Positions 42,547 through 53,672 of a stretch of 64,000 bases of DNA are shown piece by piece (position 1 is the first letter of the stretch; every line of letters begins with the position of its first letter). A program made the translations under genes and the position numbers. Below the pieces are notes generated by a model, which worked only from the letters and a program-made list of their open reading frames with translations, had not been told where the DNA came from and did not search any database. This DNA comes from JAWLBY01 sp041687455 (lineage in GTDB: Bacteria; Pseudomonadota; Gammaproteobacteria; Xanthomonadales; Xanthomonadaceae). Location: assembly GCA_041687455.1 (NCBI GenBank), contig JAWLBY010000019.1, positions 5,803 to 69,802 on the forward strand, written 5' to 3'.

Positions 42547-43040
42547 CCGGCGCAACGGCGCCGCTGCAGGTCGAACCGCTGAGCGCCGCCGCGTTCGAGC
42601 CGTTCGGCGACCTGATCGCGCCGGCCGCAGCGCGCGATGCGTTCGCGGTCAACGCCGGCAGCGCGACCCGCTTCGACGACCTGGCGACGATCGAGGTCGG
42701 TGCGGCTGGCGGCCGGCCGCGGCTCGGCATCTTCCGCGCCGCGCCGCGCCCGCTGCCGTTCACGGTGGCGCTGCTCGAACGCCATCCGCTCGGCAGCCAG
42801 GCGTTCGTGCCGCTCGATCCGCGGCTGCGCTATGTCGTGGTCGTCGCGGCTTCGCCGCAGCAGCAACCGCGCGCGTTCCTGGCCGGCGGCGGACAGGGAA
42901 TCAATTACCGTCCCGGCGTCTGGCACCACCCGCTGATCGCGCTCGACGGCGGCGATTTCCTCGTGCTCGACCGCGGCGGACCGGGCAGCAATTGCGACGA
43001 GGTCGCGCTGGCGACCCGCTGGACGATCGACCCGCGCTGA
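42543..43040 (+). CDS. allA: Ureidoglycolate lyase
   Basis: 165 residues from ATG 42543, overlapping the alc stop (ATGA). It has a cupin fold with VEPLSAAAFEPFGDLIAP, LERHPLGSQAFVPLDPRLRY, VVVVAASP and GINYRPGVWHHPLIAL, the conserved AllA/DUF6-type core, and LDRGGPGSNCDE near the end. It splits ureidoglycolate into glyoxylate and urea, the last step encoded here. The gene ends 28 bp from the convergent HDOD gene. Confidence 0.93.
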   Translation: MTGATAPLQVEPLSAAAFEPFGDLIAPAAARDAFAVNAGSATRFDDLATIEVGAAGGRPRLGIFRAAPRPLPFTVALLERHPLGSQAFVPLDPRLRYVVVVAASPQQQPRAFLAGGGQGINYRPGVWHHPLIALDGGDFLVLDRGGPGSNCDEVALATRWTIDPR

Positions 43041-43068
43041 CGCAACGCCGCTGCCGGCGCCGGGCCGC

Positions 43069-43896
43069 TCAGGCGGTGGTCAGCCGCTCCGCCACCAGCA
43101 TGTCGACGTCTTCGCTGAGGTTCAGCAGCGCCTCGTCGTCGATGCCGAACTGCTCGGCCAGCGGCGCGATCGACGCCGGCACAAATTCCGGCAGCCACTG
43201 CGCCGCCGCCTGCGAGCACGATGCGACCGACTGCGCGATCCACAGGAACGCCAGCAGCCGGTCGCCGTCGCTGGCAATCTCGCGCGGCACCCGCTGCGCG
43301 TGGTACGCGAGCAGCACGTCGGTCAGCGCACGCGGCAGCCGGAAACGCTCGGCCAGCGACTCGACCAGCGCGCCGCGATCGAGCCCGAACACCTCGCGCT
43401 CGACCTCGTGCACGCGCGGCCCGTCGGCGGTCAGGCTGTCGGCCAGCGACTGGTACAGCTCCGGGAAATTGGTGTTCAGCACCAGCGCACCCATGTTGTG
43501 CAGCAGGCCGAGCAGCTCGGCTTCGTCTGCCAGCCGGCGGCAGCCGCGCTGCGCGACCGCGCGCGCCAGCGTCGACACCGCCACGCTCTGCTCCCACAGC
43601 AGCGTATCGATCGGATTGCCGTGGCTGGCGAAGCCGCGCATCGCGGCGACCATCGCCGCCGCGCGAACCTGCCGCGTGCCGAGCACGTTGACCGCCTGCT
43701 GCACGCTGGTCGCCTCGCGCGCGCGCCGGTGCAACGGCGAGTTGGCGTACTTGATCAGCGTGCTGCTCAGCACCGGGTCGAGTCCGATCGCGCGAACCAG
43801 CGCCTGGATGTCGACGTCCTCGGCATCCAGCATCCGCATGACTTCCATGCTTTCGCTGGACACGGTCGGCATCTTGAGCTGCGACGGATCGATCAC
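43069..43896 (-). CDS. HDOD domain-containing protein
   Basis: 275 residues from GTG 43896, preceded by a G-rich ribosome-binding site. The HDOD domain (about residues 15-215) has LSSTLIKYANSPLHRRARE, TSVQQAVNVLGTRQVRAAAM and LHNMGALVLNTNFPELYQ. Metal-binding HD residues of true phosphodiesterases are largely lost, as usual for HDOD, so it is more likely a signalling adaptor than an enzyme. It sits inside the purine-degradation island, downstream of puuD on the same strand (265-bp gap). Whether it is functionally linked is unknown. Confidence 0.85.
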   Translation of the reverse strand: MIDPSQLKMPTVSSESMEVMRMLDAEDVDIQALVRAIGLDPVLSSTLIKYANSPLHRRAREATSVQQAVNVLGTRQVRAAAMVAAMRGFASHGNPIDTLLWEQSVAVSTLARAVAQRGCRRLADEAELLGLLHNMGALVLNTNFPELYQSLADSLTADGPRVHEVEREVFGLDRGALVESLAERFRLPRALTDVLLAYHAQRVPREIASDGDRLLAFLWIAQSVASCSQAAAQWLPEFVPASIAPLAEQFGIDDEALLNLSEDVDMLVAERLTTA

Positions 43897-44161
43897 GACG
43901 AATTCCCCCCGGAATGGTGCGTCGACGCGGCACCGCGCGCAGGCCGTAGCCGGGCGCGATCGTGAAGTCGGCGGTGGATCTCAGGTTAGCCGCGCGTCCG
44001 GATCCGGTCCAGCACGCCGGTCCGCCCGGCGCGGCGTCCGGTTCGCGATCCGACGAACGGAACCGCGGCCGGTGCGCACGAAGCCGCTGCCGCCACGACG
44101 GCATCGCGGTTGCCGTCGCAGTTGCAGGCGAGGGTCGCGGATGGCGGGCGAAGCCCTGCCG

Positions 44162-45364
44162 TCAGTCGCTCGCGGCGGCGGCCCGGCTCCAGCGCGCGAT
44201 CGCATCGCGTTCGGCCGGCTGCATGCCGGTCATGTTGCCGGGCGGCATGATCCGCAGCACGACGACCTGCTGCCGGATTGCCGCAGCGTGCAGCTCGGCA
44301 TCGGTCAGCCGGTCCAGCGCGATGCCCTTCGGCGCGCTCGGCACCAGCTTCGGCGCCGCCGAATGACAAGCCGTGCAGTGGCGCTGCAGGATCGACTGCA
44401 CGTCGAGCGTGACCGCCGGTTCGGTGACTGCGCCAGCGGTCGCCGGCGCGATCGCATCCGGCGATTTCGCCGGCGGCGCCAGCCAGGCCAGCGTCGCGAG
44501 CAGCACGACGACGACGGCGGCGAGCAGTCCCCAGGCCCGCTCGCCGCCGTGCCAGACGACGAAGAACTGCCGGATCAGCGCCGCCGCCAGCATGAACAGC
44601 AGCAGCACCGCGCCGTTGTACGGATGCGCGTAGGCCGGCGCGTAGTGCGTCGACAGCATCGCGAACACCACCGGCAACGTGAAGTAGGTGTTGTGCACCG
44701 AACGCTGGCGGCCGCGCAGACCGGGCAGCGGCTCCGGCGTCGCGCCGCGCGCCAGCGCCGCGACCATCCGCTTCTGCCCCGGAATGATCACGAACAGCAC
44801 GTTGGCCGACATGATCGTCGCCAGCACCGCACCGGTCAGCAGGAACGCCGCGCGCCCGGCGAACAACTGCGTCGCGACCAGCGCCAGCGCCGACACCAGC
44901 AGCGCGACCAGCACGCCGAGCACGCCGTCGCGGAAGCCGACCGCGCGACACAGCAGGTCGTAGCCGATCCAGCCGACCAGCAGCAGCGCGATCGCGGCGC
45001 CGACTCCCTGCGCCGGGGTCAGTGCCGCAACGGCCGGATCGAGCAGATAGATGCCAGGCGCGCTGAAATACAGCGCGCACAGCAGCGCGAAGCCGGACAG
45101 CCAGGTCGTGTACGACTTCCACTTCGACCAGTGCAGTTCGTCCGGCAGTTGCGGCGGTGCCGGCAGGTACTTCTGCTTGCGATAGAAACCGCCGCCGTGC
45201 ACCGACCACGATTCGCCGGCGAGCCCCGGCGCCGCCGTCGCCGGCGGCTTCAGGCCGCGGTCGAGCGCGACGAAATAGAACGACTCGCCGATCCAGGCGA
45301 TCGCCGCGACCACGTGCAGCCAGCGCAGCAGGAAGGTGCCAGCGTCGAGCAGGTAGCCGTCCAT
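44162..45364 (-). CDS. puuD: Urate hydroxylase PuuD (membrane urate oxidase with cytochrome c domain)
   Basis: 400 residues from ATG 45364, with TGATG coupling to uraH. The N-terminal urate oxidase N domain begins LDAGTFLLRWLHVVAAIAWI and has GESFYFVALD, HWSKWKSYTTWLSGFALL and RQRSVHNTYFTLPVVFAMLS. Eight or nine membrane helices are present. The C-terminal tail carries one c-type heme site, HCTACH (near residues 323-328), and Met residues in IMPPGNMTGM that could be the axial ligand. PuuD replaces soluble uricase and passes electrons from urate to the respiratory chain, giving 5-hydroxyisourate, the substrate of UraH. Confidence 0.95.
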   Translation of the reverse strand: MDGYLLDAGTFLLRWLHVVAAIAWIGESFYFVALDRGLKPPATAAPGLAGESWSVHGGGFYRKQKYLPAPPQLPDELHWSKWKSYTTWLSGFALLCALYFSAPGIYLLDPAVAALTPAQGVGAAIALLLVGWIGYDLLCRAVGFRDGVLGVLVALLVSALALVATQLFAGRAAFLLTGAVLATIMSANVLFVIIPGQKRMVAALARGATPEPLPGLRGRQRSVHNTYFTLPVVFAMLSTHYAPAYAHPYNGAVLLLFMLAAALIRQFFVVWHGGERAWGLLAAVVVVLLATLAWLAPPAKSPDAIAPATAGAVTEPAVTLDVQSILQRHCTACHSAAPKLVPSAPKGIALDRLTDAELHAAAIRQQVVVLRIMPPGNMTGMQPAERDAIARWSRAAAASD

Positions 45365-45717
45365 CAACTGCCGCGGTAGGTGCTGTACCCGTACGGCGAC
45401 ACCAGCAGCGGCACGTGGTAGTGCGCGTCCGGCTCGGCGATGCCGAAGCGGATCGTGACGACATCGAGAAAGCGCGGTTCGGGCAGCATGACGCCGGCCG
45501 CGGCGAAGTAGTCGCCGATCGCGAATTCGAGTTCGTAGGCGCCCGCGACGAATGCACTGCCATCGAGCAGCGGCGCGTCGACGCGGCCGTCGGCATTGCT
45601 GCGCACCGCGACCAGCCGCTCGCGGCGGTCCGCAGCGATCCGCAGCAGGCGGATCGCGACACCGGCGGCCGGTCGGCCGTGCATGGTGTCGAGGATGTGG
45701 GTGGTCAGCCGGCCCAT
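45364..45717 (-). CDS. uraH: 5-hydroxyisourate hydrolase (transthyretin-related)
   Basis: 117 residues. It begins GRLTTHILDTMHGRPAAGVA and ends with HYHVPLLVSPYGYSTYRGS. The active-site His of the first motif, the Arg in the middle region (AVRSNADGRVD) and the C-terminal YRGS tetrapeptide, diagnostic of HIU hydrolases over transthyretin, are all present. It opens 5-hydroxyisourate to OHCU for UraD. It is cytoplasmic, with no signal peptide. It overlaps puuD by one nucleotide and lies 61 nt downstream of the deaminase gene. Confidence 0.97.
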   Translation of the reverse strand: MGRLTTHILDTMHGRPAAGVAIRLLRIAADRRERLVAVRSNADGRVDAPLLDGSAFVAGAYELEFAIGDYFAAAGVMLPEPRFLDVVTIRFGIAEPDAHYHVPLLVSPYGYSTYRGS

Positions 45718-45778
45718 CGGTCGCGCTCGTGCGGTGGAGTTTCGGGATGCGCGGCGCGGCACCGTTCGTTGCAGCGGT

Positions 45779-46822
45779 TCACAGCGGCACTCCGGCCTGC
45801 GCGCAGTATTCCGCCAGCCGCTCGCGATCGCGCTGCTTGTCGATCTCCGCCGCGAAGCTGGCGTCGATGCTGTTGCGCGCGAGCCGTGCCGCGGTCGCCG
45901 CATCGAGGTCGAGTGCATCGACGGTATCGACGTAGTTCTGGTTCACATAGCCGCCGAAATAGGCCGGATCGTCCGAGTTCAGCGTCGCCACGATGCCGGC
46001 ATCGAGCAACGCCGGCAGCGTGTGCTCGGCCAGCGTGTCGAACACCCGCAGCTTGACGTTCGACAACGGACAGACCGTCAGCGGAATGCGCTCGCGGGCC
46101 AGCCGCGCCATCAGCTCCGGATCGCGGACCGCCTGCACGCCGTGGTCGATCCGTTCGGCATGCAGCACGTCGAGCGCGCTGCGAATGTAGTCCGGCGGCC
46201 CTTCCTCGCCGGCGTGCGCGACCGCGTGCAGGCCGAGCCGGCGCGCCTCGGCGAACACGCGGGCAAACTTCTCCGGCGGATGGCCGACTTCGCTGGAGTC
46301 GAGGCCGACGCCGATGAAGCGTCCGATGTGCGGCCGGGCCTGTTCGAGTGTTTCGAACGCGGCCTGTTCGCTCAGGTGGCGCAGGAAGCACAGGATCAGT
46401 TCGCTGCGGATGCCGAGCTCGCTGCGCGCACGCTGCATCGCCCGCTGCAGGCCGTCGAGCACGGTCTCGAACGCGATGCCGCGTTCGGTGTGGGTCTGCG
46501 GGTCGAAGAACAGTTCGGCGTGGATCACACGGTCGGCGTGTGCGCGCTGAAAGTAGGCCCAGGCCATGTCGTCGAAGTCCTGCACGGTCTGCAGCACGCC
46601 GGCGCCGGCGTAGTAGATGTCGAGAAAACTTTGCAGGTCGCTGAAGCTGTAGGCGGCACGGACCGCGTCGACATCCGGATACGGCAAGGCGATGCCGTTG
46701 CGTTCGGCCAGCGCGAACATCAGTTCCGGCTCGAGCGAGCCCTCGATGTGCAGATGCAGCTCGGCCTTCGGCAGGCCGCGGACGAACGCGGCCCGCTCGA
46801 CGGCGGCGTCAGCTCGATTCAT
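45779..46822 (-). CDS. Adenine deaminase of the adenosine deaminase family
   Basis: 347 residues from ATG 46822. Zinc-site and catalytic motifs are LPKAELHLHIEGSLEPELMF (H-x-H), HAGEE, ERIDHGV and LNSDDPAYFGGY. The segment VGLDSSEVGHPPEKF is typical of the bacterial adenine deaminase subgroup (Pseudomonas PA0148-like) rather than true adenosine deaminase, so adenine to hypoxanthine is the likelier reaction. That inference is from memory of the subgroup. It is the first gene of the ade-uraH-puuD unit and supplies hypoxanthine to XdhAB. Confidence 0.88.
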   Translation of the reverse strand: MNRADAAVERAAFVRGLPKAELHLHIEGSLEPELMFALAERNGIALPYPDVDAVRAAYSFSDLQSFLDIYYAGAGVLQTVQDFDDMAWAYFQRAHADRVIHAELFFDPQTHTERGIAFETVLDGLQRAMQRARSELGIRSELILCFLRHLSEQAAFETLEQARPHIGRFIGVGLDSSEVGHPPEKFARVFAEARRLGLHAVAHAGEEGPPDYIRSALDVLHAERIDHGVQAVRDPELMARLARERIPLTVCPLSNVKLRVFDTLAEHTLPALLDAGIVATLNSDDPAYFGGYVNQNYVDTVDALDLDAATAARLARNSIDASFAAEIDKQRDRERLAEYCAQAGVPL

Positions 46823-47040
46823 GAACACACACTCCGGCAGGATCTCGATCGGCAGTCTGCCGCAAGCCGGACCCGGCCGACAGCCCGCACGCCGGATGCA
46901 ATATGCAACACGGCGGCACCACTGACGGGCGATAAGCCCGGGCTGGCCGATCGATGCCGCCGGCGGCGCGCCGCCGCCGCTGCTGGCACGGCGCCTGCTT
47001 CGCTGCAGCCAGGCAGGCATTCGCCCGAAGGAGGTCGTCC

Positions 47041-47904
47041 ATGAACCAGCGCAGCCTTTCGCTTCTGATCGCCGTCGCGCTCGGTGCGTCGTCGGCAGCG
47101 CTTGCCGCTCAGGACACCACGACCCGCGTCATCGAGGATCCGCCGCCGGCGGTCGAAAGCGCACAGGACGCGCAGGCCTGGCCGGAACGCGACGAGGCCG
47201 TCGACGAGCGCGACGAGCGCTACGCATACGAGGAAGACGACGAAGACGCGCCGCCACTCGCCGACGCCGACATCGAGTTCGACGCCGATCCGGCCACCCG
47301 CCAGGCCCGCACGCAGTCGCCACCGAGCGACCCGGCACGCAGCGAACGGATCCACTCCGGCTTCGAGGACGACCAGATGGTCATCGACGAGCGCAGAGCG
47401 GTCAGCGAGTCGATGGTCGGCGTCGACAGCGACCGGCAGCAGCAGGACGAAGTCGACTACGCCGAGCAGCCGATCAGCGGCGACACACAGGTTGCCGGCG
47501 GCGGCACCGGCAACAGCGGCACCGCCGGAACCGGCGGCGACGTGACCGTGCAGTCGGTTGAAGGCACGCCGTTCGCCGCCGCCGCCGGCAGCGAGGGCTT
47601 TTCCGAAGGCGCCAGCGCACGCCTTGCGGCGCAGCGCTTCGAGCGGCTCGATCGCGACGGCGACGGCCAGTTGTCGGAGCAGGAACTGGCCGAGGACAGC
47701 GCCCTTGCCGAACGCTTCGTCGACTACGACATCAACGGCGACGGCATGATTGCACGCAACGAGTACCAGTCGTGGTTCGCCGCGCAGAACTGGCTCGAGG
47801 GCGATGACGCCCGACAGCAGCGGGTCGCCGGCACCGAACTCGACGAGATGGACGTTGACGAGGCCGAGCCGGAGCCGCCGCGCGACGACGACGGCGGCGA
47901 CTGA
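47041..47904 (+). CDS. Exported acidic EF-hand protein
   Basis: 287 residues. An ideal ribosome-binding site (AAGGAGGT) precedes ATG 47041. A signal peptide (SLLIAVALGASSAALAAQ) leads to a long acidic, low-complexity region (about 25-190, rich in Asp, Glu and Ala, with a Gly-rich GGGTGNSGTAGTGGD linker). Two canonical calcium loops follow, DRDGDGQLSEQE and DINGDGMIARNE (about residues 203-240), then an acidic tail. It probably binds Ca2+ in the periplasm or outside the cell. The family is not otherwise recognisable. It lies between the deaminase and xdhA in the purine island without an obvious metabolic role. Confidence 0.8.
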   Translation: MNQRSLSLLIAVALGASSAALAAQDTTTRVIEDPPPAVESAQDAQAWPERDEAVDERDERYAYEEDDEDAPPLADADIEFDADPATRQARTQSPPSDPARSERIHSGFEDDQMVIDERRAVSESMVGVDSDRQQQDEVDYAEQPISGDTQVAGGGTGNSGTAGTGGDVTVQSVEGTPFAAAAGSEGFSEGASARLAAQRFERLDRDGDGQLSEQELAEDSALAERFVDYDINGDGMIARNEYQSWFAAQNWLEGDDARQQRVAGTELDEMDVDEAEPEPPRDDDGGD

Positions 47905-47998
47905 TCGCGGTCGCCAGCGGCCGCGGCGGTCAGGATCCGGCACGAACACCGGAGCCGCCGCGGCCGACCGCAGGGACGATCGCGGCAGCCGCAACTGC

Positions 47999-48004
47999 TA
48001 CGCT
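47999..48004 (+). promoter_or_regulatory. Predicted -10 element, near-leaderless start of xdhA
   Basis: TACGCT followed by 8 nt (TCGGGGCC) and ATG 48013. GGGG could act as a weak ribosome-binding site only if transcription starts earlier. Confidence 0.35.
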
Positions 48005-48012
48005 TCGGGGCC

Positions 48013-49385
48013 ATGGACGGCCCGTCTTTCGAATTGAATGGCCAGAGGGTCGCGCTCGCCGGTTGCGATCCGCGACTGTCGCTGCTGCGCTGGCTTGCTC
48101 AGCGGCCGCTGCACGGCACCAAGGAAGGTTGCGGCGACGGCGACTGCGGTGCCTGCACGGTCGCGCTTATCGACGCCGACGACGACGGCAGCCTGCGCTA
48201 CCGCGCCGTCAACAGTTGCCTGCTGCCGATGGGGTTGCTGGTCGGCCGCCGCGTGCTGACGGTCGAGGCATTGGCCGCTCGCAACGGGCCGCTGCATCCG
48301 GTACAGCAGGCGCTGATCGACACTGCCGGCTCGCAATGCGGCTATTGCACGCCCGGTTTCGTCATGAGCCTGTTCGTCGGCTGGCAACACGGCGAACTCG
48401 ACGACGCGACGACCGAGGGCAACCTGTGCCGCTGCACCGGCTACCGGCCGATCCGCGAAGCCACGCAGCGGCTGCGCGAGCAACCCGCCACCACGCCAGC
48501 CGGCAGCGCCGTCGCGGCGATGCCGTCGCCGAAGTCCGCGTCGGACGCGCCGCTGCACGGCTTTCTGCAGCCGCGGTCGCTGGCCGACGCACTCGCGCTC
48601 CGGCGCCGGCATCCGGACGCCGCCTGGATCGCCGGCGCGACCGACCTCGGCGTCGATCTGAGCCGGGCCCGCGCCCGCGCGCCGATGTTCATCGCGCTGG
48701 ATCGGCTCGACGAACTGCAGGTACTCGAGATCGCCGACGCCGCCGTCACGATCGGTGCCGGCGTCAGCCTGCGCCGGCTCGAGACCGCGCTGGCCGGCAT
48801 GTTCCCGGCGCTCGACGCGATGCTGCACGGGTATGCCGCGCGGCAGGTCAAGAACCGCGCGACGCTCGGCGGCAATCTCGGCACCGCGTCGCCGATCGGC
48901 GACCTGCTGCCGGTGCTGCTCGCGCTCGATGCCGAGATCGAATGCGTGTCGGCCGATGCGTCGCGCTGGCTGCCGATCGACGGTTTCTTCACTGGCTACC
49001 GGCAGACCCGACTCGGTGCCGATGAGCTGATTGCGCGGATCCGGATCCCGCGTCTGCCGCGCATCGACGCGTCATACAAGGTCGCCAGACGCGCGACCGA
49101 CGACATCAGCATCGTCGCCGCAGCGTTTGCGCTGCAGCGTGATGCCGACGGCAGCGTTGGCGACGTGCGACTCGCCTACGGCGGCGTCGCGGCGACGCCG
49201 CTGCGCGCACACGCGGTCGAGGCGGCGCTGCGCGGTCGCCGACTCGATGAGGCAACGGTCGACGAAACCGTGCGACGGCTGCAGGCCGCGTTCACGCCAT
49301 TGTCCGACCAGCGCGCCGGAGCCGACTACCGGCGCGCGCTGGCCGGCAACCTGTTCCGTCGCTTCGTCGCTGAGCGGTGTCGCTG

Positions 49386-49386
<1 letters not shown>
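48013..49386 (+). CDS. xdhA: Xanthine dehydrogenase, small (FeS/FAD) subunit
   Basis: 457 residues. The N-terminal plant-type 2Fe-2S site has C40, C45, C48 and C69 (KEGCGDGDCGACTV and NSCLLP). The helical second 2Fe-2S site has C109, C112, C139 and C141 (QCGYCTPGF, CRCTGYRPI). The FAD domain (from about 180) has the LGGNLGTASPIGDLLPVL pattern. Both centres and FAD are intact, so it can pass electrons from the molybdenum site to NAD+. It overlaps xdhB by one nucleotide (TGATG). The predicted promoter lies directly at the start codon. Confidence 0.97.
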
Positions 49387-51749
<2,363 letters not shown>

Positions 51750-51833
51750 CGGACGCGGCCGCCGATTCCGCGGGTCGCGACTGCCGGCGGCACCGACGCG
51801 GCGCGGGTCGCCGGGCCGCATCCAACGCTGCCC

Positions 51834-52004
51834 TGTAGGAGGGGCTTCAGCCCCGACCGCGCGCTCGGCACCCGCCATGCACCCGCGGCTGGGGCCGCGG
51901 GCGGGGCGCCGTCAGGTTGGAATCGTCAGTGACCACCAGCCCGGTCCGTGCCGGCTTCGCCGGCTTCGCCCGGCCTTGCGGTCGGGGCTGAAGCCCCTCC
52001 TACA
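51834..52004. repeat. REP-type inverted pair (REPIN-like), copy 1
   Basis: Perfect 27-bp arms at 51834-51860 and 51978-52004; each arm contains GGAGGGGCTTCAGCCCC. The 117-bp centre includes another G+C palindrome. It is the same family as 52216-52386 and 57580-57660. Confidence 0.8.
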
Positions 52005-52215
52005 GGTGCGCGGCAGTTGTCGGCTTTCGACGCTGCGGGTGGCCATCGCGGCGAGCGGGCCTTACGTGCCGCGGGTCGCGACTGCCGGCGGCACCGACGC
52101 TACAGCACGTGTCGCGACACTCACCGTTCGTCCCGAGGTATCGAGGGACAACCGCGTGATGCCTGACAGCGCACCCGCACACCGCCCGATCGTCGGCCGC
52201 CGATCGCCGCGCACC

Positions 52216-52386
52216 TGTAGGAGGGGCTTCAGCCCCGACCGCGCGCTCGGCACCCGCCATGCACCCGCGGCTGGGGCCGCGGGCGGGGCGCCGTCAGGTT
52301 GGAATCGTCAGTGACCACCAGCCCGGTCCGTGCCGGCTTCGCCGGCTTCGCCCGGCCTTGCGGTCGGGGCTGAAGCCCCTCCTACA
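52216..52386. repeat. REP-type inverted pair (REPIN-like), copy 2
   Basis: 27-bp arms at 52216-52242 and 52360-52386, identical to copy 1 shifted by 382 bp. Confidence 0.8.
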
Positions 52387-52570
52387 GGTGCGCGGCAGTT
52401 GTCGGCTTTCGACGCTGCGGGTGGCCATCGCGGCGAGCGGGCCTTACGTGCCGCGGGTCGCGACTGCCGGCGGCACCGACGCTACAGCGCGGGTCGCGAC
52501 GGTCACCGTTCGTCCCGAGGTATCGAGGGACAACAGCGTGATGCCTGACAGCGCAGCCACATACCGCTCG

Positions 52571-52578
52571 TATACAGT
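52571..52578 (+). promoter_or_regulatory. Predicted -10 of xdhC
   Basis: TATACAGT, which reads as TATACA or TACAGT, about 78 nt before ATG 52656 and just after the second repeat copy. It may give xdhC its own transcript. Confidence 0.35.
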
Positions 52579-52616
52579 GCGCGTCGGAGCGCCTGTTTCG
52601 TCCTGCCAGCCCGCCG

Positions 52617-52658
52617 CCCCCGATTGACCCCCGATTGACCCCCGATTGAACCCCGATG
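52617..52658. repeat. 11-bp tandem repeat running into the xdhC start codon
   Basis: CCCCGATTGAC, CCCCGATTGAC, CCCCGATTGAA, then CCCCGATG: three and a half units of 11 bp. The last partial unit supplies the ATG at 52656. No Shine-Dalgarno sequence exists. Confidence 0.8.
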
Positions 52659-53567
52659 GATTTCCGCCTGTTCCGCACGCTCGCCGACGCACTCGCCCGT
52701 GAGCCGGTCGTGCTGGCGAGTGTCGTGGATACCCGTGGCGCCACGCCACGCAAGCGCGGCGCACGGATGCTGGTCACGGCCGCGCATTGCCGGTTTTCGG
52801 TCGGCGGTGGGCAGGCCGAGGCGCAGGTGGTGGCCGCGGCCCGCGCCTTGCTCGACGCCCCTTTCGACGCGGCGACCGGCCATGCAGCAGCCGACCTCAC
52901 GATCGAACTGGACGGCGGACCCGGTGCCGCGGGTGTCTGCGGCGGCTGCATGTGCATCGCGTTGCGGCGTTGCGATCCGACCGAGCATGCAGCCTACGCG
53001 GCGATCGCCGCGACGTTGGCAGCGGGGATGCCGGCGCCGTTGCCGGCCGCGTTGAGCGGTGCCGATGAGGACTTCGAACTGCAGCCCGACGTGCGCTTGC
53101 TGATCGTCGGTGCCGGGCACTGCGGTGCAGTGCTCGCGCGGCTCGCCGCCGAACTCGATTTCGACATCCACCTGTTCGATGAGCGCGCCGACGTGTTCGA
53201 CTACGCGACCTGCGCCGATGGCGTCCACTGCATCGACGGCGATCTGGCACGGCTGCGACCGCTGCTCGACGGCCGGCGGCGCATGTTCGCGGTGCTGCTG
53301 AACCGCGATTACCTGTGTGACGTACGTACGCTCGCCGTGCTCGCCGAACGGCCGCCGGAGTTCATCGGCATGATGGGCAGCCGGCGCCGGATCGCCGAGG
53401 TGCATCGTGCGCTGCCGGCGTTGGCCGAGCGGCTGGCGATGCTGCAGGCTCCGGTCGGCCTCGCCATCGGCGCGCAGACGCCGGCCGAGATCGCGATCAG
53501 TGTGCTCGCCCAGTTGATCGCCGTGCGGGCAGGACACGTCACCGCCGCGAACGGTGACAGTGGCTGA
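52656..53567 (+). CDS. xdhC: XdhC family protein (molybdenum-cofactor insertion for xanthine dehydrogenase)
   Basis: 303 residues. The N-terminal CoxI/XdhC domain has VVLASVVDTRGATPRKRGAR and SVGGGQAEAQVV. The C-terminal Rossmann domain begins RLLIVGAGHCGAVLARLAAE and has the helix PPEFIGMMGSRRRIAEV and the IGAQTPAEIAISVLAQLIAV end. XdhC binds sulfurated molybdenum cofactor and inserts it into XdhB. An unusual internal Cys cluster, GVCGGCMCIALRRC, lies near residues 90-105. The start codon lies in an 11-bp tandem repeat without a ribosome-binding site. Confidence 0.93.
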   Translation: MDFRLFRTLADALAREPVVLASVVDTRGATPRKRGARMLVTAAHCRFSVGGGQAEAQVVAAARALLDAPFDAATGHAAADLTIELDGGPGAAGVCGGCMCIALRRCDPTEHAAYAAIAATLAAGMPAPLPAALSGADEDFELQPDVRLLIVGAGHCGAVLARLAAELDFDIHLFDERADVFDYATCADGVHCIDGDLARLRPLLDGRRRMFAVLLNRDYLCDVRTLAVLAERPPEFIGMMGSRRRIAEVHRALPALAERLAMLQAPVGLAIGAQTPAEIAISVLAQLIAVRAGHVTAANGDSG

Positions 53568-53672
53568 TCTGGCGCGCCTGCATCGGTTCCGTCGCGGCGA
53601 CTGAGGGCGGCTGCGTCAGAGGTGTCAGCCGTGGCGCGTTGCCCCATCGGCTGCGACCGCCCATGGCGCTCC

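Larger units (their letters stand above)
51769..52565. repeat. 382-bp imperfect tandem duplication carrying REP-type inverted repeats, between xdhB and xdhC
   Basis: The segment from 51833 to about 52170 recurs from 52215 to about 52560, offset 382 bp, with few differences over most of its length. A 31-bp piece (CCGCGGGTCGCGACTGCCGG onward) occurs a third time at 51769, and again at 52069 and 52451. Each copy also contains the phrase GTCCCGAGGTATCGAGGGAC. No ORF with coding character is present. The whole 906-bp spacer 51750-52655 is explained by this repeat plus the xdhC leader. Confidence 0.85.

Noticed and set aside
52000..52957. Possible small genes in the xdhB-xdhC spacer
   Set aside because: All frames there are copies of the 382-bp repeat and its REP arms; frames shift between copies and no ribosome-binding sites occur.
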